From the NCBI RefSeq assembly GCF_030272615.1, contig NC_081410.1, positions 256,169,533 through 256,233,532 of the forward strand: a stretch of DNA of 64,000 nucleotides. The letters run 5' to 3'. The translations under genes and the position numbers were made by a program. This DNA is from Cryptomeria japonica (taxonomy: Eukaryota > Streptophyta > Pinopsida > Cupressales > Cupressaceae). This document shows positions 35,930 to 45,118 of this stretch, piece after piece (the first letter of the stretch is position 1; each line of letters opens with the position of its first letter). Below the pieces are notes generated by a model. That model ran no database searches and was not told where the DNA came from. It saw nothing but the letters and a program-made list of their open reading frames with translations.

Positions 35930-36900
35930 CTTGGCATCACCTATCCTTTTCATTGGCATAGGTCTTACCGATCACTCCATCAGGTATCGGTGTAGCTCAT
36001 TTATTATAATTTTGATGGTTATAACTTCCCTGATGGCTCCGCCTTCTATCTAAGATTTGTCTTTACCTTTATATCTCATCGGCATAGGTCATCCTGATGT
36101 ACACTCCTTCTATTCCTCTGTGGCATGTTGCCCATTGGGTATTGGCATAACTCAAAAGATGCTACTCCGATGGTTTAAGATATCCCAATGAGTCCTCCTT
36201 CATGGTCTGCATCTAGCTTGCTACATCGGGTCACCTTATCGAGCATCGGGACAATTTACTTTATGTTTCTCTGATGACCTGATGCCATCTCCTTCACACT
36301 TATGTGTCCTTTTATTTCTTCGGTCTATCAGCATATATTTCCCCAATGAGATCTCCTCATTCACACCTATCTTGTTTTTTTCATCGGGTACCGGCATAGC
36401 AAAAATGTCCCCTTCCGATGAGGCAATGATATCTTGATGACTTGGTCTTCAATCGGTGTAACTCATCCCAATTAAATCTCCTTCTACATGCCTAACTTGT
36501 CCTTCTCATCGGGTATCAGTGCAACCTAAAATACCTTTCACTGATGGTTTGAGTTATCCCGATGACTTAGTATTTTCTACCTTTTGGTATTGCCTCATCG
36601 AAGTAAGTCATGCCAATGACACCACCTTTGCCACCTAGCCCATCGGGTATCCGGGTAGTACAAAATGACATTGTCGATCTCTACTTCGCATTCTCCTTCA
36701 TCAGTGTAAGTTATACTGATAACCTCATCGGCTATCGACACAACATTTTTCACATGCCCCCGATAGTGAATGTTATGCCAATGACACCCTCCTTTTGAAC
36801 TTTATTTTGGTTCTCCCTCGGAGTGGTCGGTCTAGGTCATGTCGATAGGTTCTTTTATTATTTATGCTAGTTGTTCTTGTCGGGGTAACTTACGTCGATA
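35930..36900 (-). repeat. CCGAT-rich subrepeats in the E6 3' LTR
   Basis: More than ten imperfect copies of a motif of the type CATCGGGTATCGGCATAAC (plus strand) or its inverse, spaced irregularly by about 40-120 bp. The same zone is at 48320-49330 in the other LTR. It lies upstream of the embedded frame in the LTR 5' part, where promoter or enhancer elements would be expected. Confidence 0.8.
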
Positions 36901-37267
36901 GCTCAAATTTGATAATTATGCTAATCAAGCAACTCTTCATTTATCATTTGCACTTGCAACATTTTATGTAAACTTCATATGTGATAATAAATGACAAAGA
37001 TAATCATATAGGCCCAGAGAATGCCTTATAAGGATCCCAATACTGTCATGATGAAATTTCCTTATGTAGTCCCTATTCAGTGCCAACCCTTAGCATGCCC
37101 TAGTGGTACTTGTCCAATTCTGAAAAATAGGTCACAGTAGGATTTGTCTGGTACTGTAGCATACCTCCTACACATACAATTCAGAAATAAATGCTCTTAT
37201 GATGAAAATGTATATATAAAACATCAAAGAAATAGCACAAAATATTTTGCAAAAATATGTGCTAACA

Positions 37268-37285
37268 GTGGCTCTTTTTGGGGAT
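37268..37285 (-). promoter_or_regulatory. PPT of E6
   Basis: The minus strand reads CATCCCCAAAAAGAGCCAC and then the LTR start TGTTAGC. The terminal AGAGCCAC is shared with the end of the E5 interior at 51468-51475. Confidence 0.75.
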
Positions 37286-37463
37286 GTATGTTCCTTTTAG
37301 AGACATAGCAAGATCTCAATTATCTCTGGAAAGCAGACCGAACAATAAATAGAAATAAACAACAAAGGAAAATTATACTACTATAGTACAAGAAATACTC
37401 CTTGCTCCTTAAGAGAAAAAATGTTTGAGGTACTAAGCATGTACTAGAAATTCCTGAATTTCA

Positions 37464-38486
37464 CTACCAATGTTCTGCAAGAAGTAAGAATTTTCCCCTC
37501 TTTTCCAAGATGGCATATGGTCCTAGCCAAAGTACTTCAAATTTTCCATGCTTGCCCTTGTCCTGATCTTTTGCATTCCATTTGAGCACCCACTCTCCTT
37601 CCTCAAAGGTCCTACTAGAATCTTTTTTATCATGTAATGCTTTTACCATCTTCTACTTTTATATATTTTGTTCCTGAGCCTCTCTCTTGTACTCATCCAA
37701 TTCAACCAACTGGACCAACTTGTCTTCCATGAAATTAACATCTTCTAAATATTCCTCTGAGACAAATGTATACACTAGGAGCAGGTTTTTCAAAGGCAAC
37801 CTTGCTTCTTTACCATAAACAAGCTGATAAGGAGCAAACCCGGTGGATTTCTTGATTGTTACTCTATCTGCCCACACTACCAAATTCAGCTTTGAATCCC
37901 ATGCCCTTTTGTTGTCACCTAACATCCTCTTAATGATCTTTAATAGGTTTTTGTTACTATATTCTACTTGTCCATTCCCCTAGGGATGATAAGGTGATGA
38001 ATATGAAAACATAATTCCATAACTTTCACAAAAGTGAGCAAATGCTTTGGATCTGAAACACATCCCGTTATCTACAACAATTTTATGGGGTACTCCAAAT
38101 CTTGTCAATATATTTCCAAAAGAAACTTTGTTACCACCTTACTTGTAGCTTTCCTCATAGGAAATGCCTCTACCCATTTGGTAAAGTAGTCGGTGGCTAC
38201 CAAAATCCATTTGTGTCCTCCACTGGATTTGTTTGCAATTTCTCCTATGAAATCAACACCCCACATCTAAAAAGGTTCTTCAGTTTGCATGGGTCTAAGT
38301 GGAAGGCCTCCATCATATTTGAGCTTTTTCTAAAACATTTTGGCAAGCCTCACATTTTCTAATATAGTTACGACAATCCCTAAAAACTTGTGGCCAATAA
38401 TAACCAGCATTGAGTATTTTATGGGCAATAGTTTTTGCTGAAAAATGTCCCCCACATACACCTTCATGCAATTCCTTTAAAACATA
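37464..38486 (-). pseudogene. E6 integrase
   Basis: Minus strand. The zinc module is recognisable near 38460-38350 (ELHEGVCGGHFSAKTIAHKI ... CRNYIRKCEACQ, an HHCC arrangement). The catalytic core follows with FGVPHKIVVDNGMCF near 38080 (second Asp) and GNGQVEYSNKNL near 37970 (catalytic Glu). The C-terminal part 37925-37659 reads DRVTIKKSTGFAPYQLVYGKEARLP, the usual Gypsy integrase tail, followed by a GPYAILEK-type end near 37500. Stops break the first third. It would insert cDNA. Confidence 0.85.
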
Positions 38487-39254
38487 TTATGCTTGATAAA
38501 AATCCAAACAAAATAAGAGGATATCATCTCTATTTTTCCAATATAAATCACCTTTAAGCAATACATACCTAGATGTCTGAAGCTTAAGTGTTCTTTTCTG
38601 ACTATCATTTAAATTTTCCGAACACTTCATGTGTTTCAAATAATAGATAATATTCTTGTACCAAGGACACATCTCAATGCTCATTTTAGCCTCCTCTAGA
38701 TCTACTTGATTTATCTGTGTTGCTTCCAAATTTGATTCTGTCATTAACCTAGCCAATCCTTGACCTCTTACTAGTTTAGTAATCTGGATATCAATGTTGA
38801 ACTCCTGAATTTGATTGATCCATCTGTATCTCCTCCTAGTAGTTTTAGTTTGCCTGAAAATATCCTTGACTGCTGCATTAGGAACATAGGCAATGACATT
38901 AGCTCCTACTAAATATGGTCTAAAATATTTTACAACTTCTACTAGGGCATATGCTTGTTTCTCACTTATGTCATAATTTAACTCAGAAGCTTGTAGTGTC
39001 TTGCTAAAAAATGCCACTAGTTGTTCATGACCTTCATCATTCTTTTGTAACATTACTGCAACAATAGTATGAAATGAAGCAAAAAAAAACACTTGAAAAG
39101 GTTTAGAGAAATCAAGAGATTTAAGTATAGGTGCTTCCTTGATGGCCCTTTTAATAATCACAAAGAACTTATTTTCTTCATTGGTCCATTTTATCTCTGC
39201 ACCCTTTTTCAACATCTTTGCAATAGGTTTTATAATCTTAGAAAAATTTGACAC
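38487..39254 (-). pseudogene. E6 degenerate RNase H after RT
   Basis: 255 open codons. They hold the RT thumb and connection (FSKIIKPIAKMLKKGAEIKW), then a Gypsy-type RNase H fold (LVAFFSKTLQASELNYDISE, YALVEVVKYFRPYL). The acidic residues are gone: FQVFFFAS stands where the family has a DAS triplet, AYVPNAAV where TDH is normal, and VRGQGLARLM at the last Asp. The fold signature remains while the active site does not. The last third is the linker towards integrase. Confidence 0.82.
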
Positions 39255-39317
39255 AAATCTCCTAACAAAATTAATTTGTCCAAAGAATTATTGGATAGCT
39301 TTGATTGTTTTAGGGAT

Positions 39318-40358
39318 CTAAATTTTGTCAATAGCTACAATTCTCACAGGTTCAATCCTTACTCCATCTTTAGATACAATATGACCAAGAAGTTTACCCT
39401 CAGTGACCCCAAAGTGGCACTTTTTTGGATTTAAAGAGATACCATACTCCAATGCTCTGATGAAAATCTTCTCTAGGTCTTTACAGTGGTTCTCTTCCTT
39501 CTTGGAGTATGCTATCAAATCATCCTAGTATAAAACTAAGATATGATCAATGAGGCCTTCAAAGGCTACATCCATGGCCCTTTGAAAAGTAGTTCCAGCA
39601 TTGGTAAGTCTGAATGGCATCCTGGCATGCACATATGTGCCCCTTGGTGTAGTGAAAGTTGTTTTGTATTTTTTTGATTCCTTAAATTTCACTTTTTTGT
39701 AACTAGAGAACCCATCCATCATAGAAAGTAATTCATTCCCTGTCACTTTTTGCAGAAAATCTTCCATGTTAGGTAGAGCATAATTATCTTATAAGGATGA
39801 TATATTTAAATTTCTAAAATCCACACACAATCTGATATCACCATTTTTCTTTTTAACAAGCACCAAGTTTGACACCCATGTGGAATGACTTATAGGCTCT
39901 ATAATCCCTGCATTCCTCATCTTCATCAATTCTTCTTTCATTTTGGGAGCCAATGTGGGATTTATAGGCCTTTTCTTTTGCCTACATGGTTTTGCATCCG
40001 ATTTCAGCGGGATGTCATGCTGGAACAAATCCTCTTTGTATGCTTTGAGATCATCATATGACCAAGAGAAAATATGTTTGTATTTTCTTAACAAATTTAT
40101 CAATGCAGTCCTGATTTTTGGTGCAAGCTTATTTCCAATGTAAACCTCTATAGGATTGTTTTCACTTCCCAAGTTTATCTTCTCCACTTCTTCACAACCT
40201 CCAGTGTTGGGCTTGAAATTTGTCACATCTTTATTGTCAAACATCCTCTCTAGCTCCACCAAGCCTTTTGGAATCTTGTTTGTTTTAAGTTGCAGGATAT
40301 TTTTTCTAAACAGAGACTCCTTATCACTCTCCTCTTCCACATATGCATTCCAATTCAT
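39318..40358 (-). pseudogene. E6 reverse transcriptase
   Basis: Minus-strand frames 40358-39789, 39767-39525 and 39518-39318, all in one frame. Motifs: HDIPLKSDAKPCRQKKRPIN; EPISHSTWVSNLVLVKKKNG; DIRLCVDFRNLN (first catalytic Asp); LLSMMDGFSSYKK; FTTPRGTYVHARMPFRLTNA; then the active site VLY*DD near 39530, where the YxDD tyrosine is followed by a stop in place of the variable residue; and LGHIVSKDGVRIEP. Order and motifs are those of Ty3/Gypsy RT. Confidence 0.9.
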
Positions 40359-40562
40359 GTGTTGGCCTTCATACTAATCCTCACAAAATAGGAATTTCAA
40401 AAGATCCCTGTCATCATCAAATATCTGCCAAATTTTTATGTTATCTGGTACTACAAGTCTAGTTTTTATTTCAACTTGGGTGATGTCATCAAAGGGAATA
40501 TCGTTATGCTTAATTGCTAGGTTAGCCATAAAATCAGCCAAAATATTATTAGACCTTTCAAT

Positions 40563-40904
40563 CTATGTTATAGAAAATGCATCAAAAAATTCAATTGAAT
40601 CCCACACCTCATTTATGTAATTTCGAAGCCTTACATTTTTAGTGGCAAACCTTTCCCTTACTTGAGATGCGACTAACTCTGAATCACCATAAACTATTAG
40701 TAATTTAATGCCATATTTACTTGCCATTCTAAGGCCTAACAAGTGTGCTTCATATTCAGCAACATTGTTTGTACATTCAAAGGCTAACAAGAAAGAATAT
40801 TTGAATGACCTCCCATTAGGAGAAATAAAAACCACACCAGCTCCATTTCCTTCCTTACTGCAAGCACCATCAAAATACATTTTCCAAATCTTATCCTCAT
40901 GCAA
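40563..40904 (-). pseudogene. E6 extra RNase H (archaeal-like) upstream of RT
   Basis: 113 open codons. KMYFDGACSKEGNGAGVVF carries the first Asp, NNVAEYEAHLLGLRMA the catalytic Glu, VYGDSELVASQV the second Asp; RLRNYINEVWDS closes the fold. The last Asp of the set appears after the stop in the segment that continues the domain (NILADFMANLA). This is the additional RNase H known from the plant Tat clade. Unusually it lies before RT, between protease and RT, and it is better preserved than the RNase H after RT. Confidence 0.85.
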
Positions 40905-40926
40905 TTCAATAGTATTTTCAAACTTA

Positions 40927-41391
40927 TTAGTTTTGTATTGAATGGTTTACTTGAAATTTGTCTATATTTGTTTGGAGGAAACATTTTGTCTCATTCAGAT
41001 CAACTTCCGTAATTAGGTAGAATGATATCGATTCTCTATCAATCCTTACATTCACCCCTTTTACTGAGATGGTTGCATATGAAAGATCTAGCTGGACATG
41101 TCCCCCCACCAAATTTGACCATTGCCTTGATAATAACATCCCATAATTTGGTGGAACTTGCACAACAGTGATGTCTATTTTATATGATGTATCAAGGCAT
41201 GCTGGAAATCAAAACTCCACATCCTTCATAATTCTAACAACTGGGACTAATCTATTATCCATAGTATAGCATTTCCCATAGGGAGTGTCCACGTGCATCC
41301 CAAGTTCTTTCATGACATCTTCTGGCATTATGTTCACGGCTGCACCTGAATCTATCATACAATTCTTAACCATTTTATTGTTAATCATCAA
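40927..41391 (-). pseudogene. E6 protease
   Basis: Retropepsin: KMVKNCMIDSGAAVNIMPED near 41376-41317 carries the DSGA active site intact, and YGMLLSRQWSNLVGG near 41150-41100 matches the usual ILGRxWL end. It is in a different frame from gag and RT, with one stop at 41209. Confidence 0.86.
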
Positions 41392-41579
41392 AGTCAGATA
41401 AAAAGGATCAACCTAGGTAAGATTCTTAGTGATAGAAGTTCCCAAATAGACAATAGGTGGATCTTCAGCTTTTGGCTTATGATCCTCTTTATTAGCTTCA
41501 ACAACATTAGACAAAATATTGATTGTTTCATGTTTGAAATCAAAGAATTTCATTACTTCAAGCAAGGGCACAGATATTT

Positions 41580-43939
41580 TCACCTATGATAAACCTGAGA
41601 CACAAATGATCCACAATTTGAGAGTGGCTTGCTAATCTGTTTCTTTTCGATTGGCTTTGTTAATTTAAAAGGTTTTGTTTGTTTGACCTTCTCTATTGCA
41701 CCTTCCTTTTCCTTGTTAGTGGTGGTGTCTTCATTTCCACTAGCTTTAGGAACTTTTGAAAATATCCCAGATGACTTACCTTGCTCTGGGTTCCCTATTA
41801 TGTTCCTTAACTGATAATTGCTTTTCACCTGAGCTACTGCTGCCATAGTATAGACTTTCTTTTCTTCATCCATTAAGTTTCTCAAGGAATGCACCGACTC
41901 TCCATTATGAAACAATCTCCTCAGAGATGGGATGTCTACATCATCATCAGTAAAAACTTATTGTACACTGTGTTGTTGGATCTCTCTTCTCCATTGTATA
42001 TCTGATGATTTCTCATCCTCAGATGAATCCTCATCCCTACCCCAAAATGGATTTGATGAAAGTACATTCACTATGGGCTCATATTCACTCTCACAGTCCT
42101 TCTCTTCTGCAAAACCCTAAGCAATCATACATTGTTCTGCAACATGGGGTAAATTGCAGACTTCACACCATGGATATTCTTCCACAAAATTATTTACCTT
42201 CTTCAATGGATCAGGAGTTTCTTTGCTTACATTTGCATTTACCAGCTTACCATCTTTCCAATTTGTATTATATGGCATGTCATGCAATCTTGGTCTATTG
42301 TAACTTATAGGCTTGTTACTTCTATATGGGGGCGGCTTCTCATTGTGATTTTGCTTACCCTTCATGTCTTTCATCATGTCCATGATTTGGCCAAACTCAT
42401 CCTTTTTTGTTGCTCTTGGATTATATAATTTTGGATCATCTCTCTTGCAAATTCTCCTAGCAGCCTTTCTATTATTTTCAATGGTAGTAGTTGTTTTTAA
42501 AGCTTGCTGCAAGGTAGTAGGTTTGTGAGATAAGATCTCATAATGAATCTTGCTATCAAAAGCACTCAAATAAAAATCAATAAAAAATGAATCAACAAGT
42601 CTAATGTCTCTTGGTATTATATTAAGTACCTTATTAAATCTCTAATTAAATTCAGAGACTGATTCATTCTGATTCTTTTTTATGCTAGTCAATTCATGAG
42701 ATGCAATTGAAGTGTCATTATGTTCTCCAAATTATTCCAAGAATATTGTCACAAACTCTTGCCAACTACCAATGCATCTGTCGAGAATATTTCTATACTA
42801 TTCTCCTGCATCCTCTATTAGAGATTGAACAAACAATTTCATAAAAACATCTTCATAAGGGATTTCAAACTCTTCAATGATATTTTTTACATTTATTACG
42901 TGTTGTTCTGCAAAATCAATTCCATTTCCGGTGAATCTAGGGATAGTTGATCTTAAATCATTTGAAATCTGATTAGGATATCCAACTATCCCACTGAAAT
43001 CCAATTGTTTGTACCTTTCAATGGTCATGGGTGGTCTGCCACCATAGTTGTTACTTTGGTAATTTCTATTTCCTCCATTATTACCATTGTTTCCATTGTT
43101 ACCTCCAGCATTATTGTTATTTTCATTTTGATTGTTCCCATTACCATTGTTTCCATAGTTTCCATTGTTACCATAACCCCCCTATTATTTCTTACATTGT
43201 TGATCCTATCTCTACCATTCTAGTTACCAACAATTTCCCCATTGTTAGTTCTTCTTTCATTATTATGATTATTGTATTGTCCATAATTATACTAGTTTCT
43301 ATTTTCATTGTAGGGTATATTTTTCCATTTATCCCTCTTTTCACAATTATTATCCACAATATCCGATAGTGGATTATTATAAACCCTAAATGGTTGTTCC
43401 AATTTTATTAGGTGAGGGGGACTATACCTAGGAGTTGTTAGCCTACTAGCTTCACCTCTTCCTTTCTCTTCTTCAACCCTGTTTCACTTAAGGCTTTGAA
43501 TGGCATCTCTTTCTAATCCGAGTTTCTACAATACCCAATCTGGTTGTCTCTTAAGAGCCTTTTCCATTTTAGATTCATCTCAATTTAAGTCAGCTATTCT
43601 AAGAATAATTGCATCCAACTACCTATCCTCCTGTTCCTCAGCAGTCAGGGTTTCATCATGGCCACCTTTATTTTCTTTTGTATTTAAGTTATAAAAAGGA
43701 TTTTTCTCCAGATTTTCAAATTTATCACCAGATGAAGAACCATCCTCTCTACGAGGAAACTTCTTATAACCCCCAAATGCCATATTTGATGTTGATTTCT
43801 TTTCTTTGTTTTTTCTCTTTGGACTCAATTGAAGAATATTATCTTGTCCCTTGTGCAAATACCTTCTCCCCTGCATAAATCTTATTGACAAATTCCTAGG
43901 GGTTTCTCTTACTTTCTCAAAATACAAATTATTACTCAT
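41580..43939 (-). pseudogene. gag: E6 gag
   Basis: It starts at 43939 (MSNNLYFEKVRETPRNL), about 140 bp after the PBS. Order: basic N-terminal part (43939-43619); decayed proline/basic stretch; an Asn/Gly-rich low-complexity tract (43184-43030, repeats of NNGN and GNN); the Gypsy gag capsid core (NVKNIIEEFEIPYEDVFMKL near 42890; HYEILSHKPTTLQQAL near 42520); a zinc knuckle CEVCNLPHVAEQC near 42130-42170 with CX2CX3HX4C spacing; and an acidic, Lys-rich linker down to 41580. Several stops; one frame change after the N-terminal part. Confidence 0.85.
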
Positions 43940-43949
43940 ATATTAAATG

Positions 43950-44081
43950 TAGAGTCACCACCTCCTAAGAGGAATAATACTTTTATTGATCTTTTGGGAT
44001 CCTTCCTCCAGCAGAGTCTGAAAAAAAATCACCAAAAAATCTGAACACTTCCTATGACAACTCCTAGCAGAGTCACCAATC
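43950..44081 (-). promoter_or_regulatory. PBS and leader of E6
   Basis: Next to the LTR the minus strand reads GATTGGTGACTCTGCTAGGAG (44061-44081, LTR end at 44082). Two echoes follow: GACTCTGCTGGAGG at 44001-44020 and GGAGGTGGTGACTCTA at 43950-43965. E5 has the same three-part pattern. Confidence 0.82.
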
Positions 44082-44957
44082 TGTTGGTTCCCAAAACCAA
44101 ATATTGGAAATCAAGGGGACTTTCCAAATCCCTAATTGATCCAATCAGCCTTGGCCAATGAATGGGAGTGGTCAAAGATCAAATTCCTCTGCACCTTAGG
44201 CTCCACTAGATCTATGTGGGTATACCCAAATCTCCAAAGCATAAAGAGATTTCTTTATAGTGAATTTAAATTATTGAATCTAGTTGTTTACAGGAATGAC
44301 AAACAATTTCCTGCAACTATGCTTTATGATAGGCTTTTAACTTGTTTTAATCTAAAATTTTGAGTATAATTGAATATGAATAAAAGTTATAAGAGAATGT
44401 TGTTGGAACTTAGAGTAATTATGAAAGAACAAGGCAAGTAAAAACTAGTAGTGTATTTCTCTAGTGAGAACTTTGTGTACACTTGATTTATTCATTGGAA
44501 ACCAATAGCAGACCAATGCCTTATCTAACAATTTACATGTTACTTAATGGACAAATACTAGTAATCTTTGGAGATAGTGTGAAAAAAAAAACTATCACTG
44601 CAATGACTTCAATGTATGCCATAAGAACAACAAAAAATAATTTTGTTATCTTTATAACAACAAGTGATAAATCGCTGCAACAAACCTTATTTATATTTAT
44701 TCAAAAGACTTTAAATCATCAACATCATATAACATGAAAGGATCTGAAGATGAAAACAACAAATCTTGTATATTACTTTCTTGGAACAATGGTTGTACAA
44801 AAACTGCAGACTCACGGGTACTTCATGACACACGTGCTTGCACAAAACAGATCTTCATTTCTACAGACCTTGTTTTACATAACACAATTCATTTCAATGG
44901 ACAATCTAAAAGATAGTAGTTCTACCTCCCTTTTGTCCCCCTTGGAAAATAAAATGA

Positions 44958-44960
<3 letters not shown>

Positions 44961-45003
<43 letters not shown>
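44961..45003. repeat. (TA)n microsatellite in one E6 LTR
   Basis: About 21 TA units; the homologous site in the 3' LTR (around 32600) has four, so the expansion came after insertion. Confidence 0.95.
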
Positions 45004-45005
<2 letters not shown>

Positions 45006-45118
45006 CTCAAAAGATATGAATGAAAGGACACACCCTTTCATTAGTACAAACTAAAACTAACATAATCCTAACTATCCCGCTTAACTTCTATAACTAAAAC
45101 ACATTACAATGACATAGA

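Larger units (their letters stand above)
31721..37267 (-). repeat. 3' LTR of E6
   Basis: On the minus strand it starts TGTTAGC and ends GGGAACCAAAA (GGGAACCAACA in the partner; terminal CA lost). It contains the long frame 32727-35652 and the CCGAT-rich subrepeat zone 35930-36900. 31721-32726 after the frame holds no gene. Confidence 0.93.

Noticed and set aside
43005-43369. Plus-strand open frames rich in Ile, Val, Ser and His
   Set aside because: They are the antisense shadow of the Asn/Gly-rich part of E6 gag; their composition follows from that repeat.
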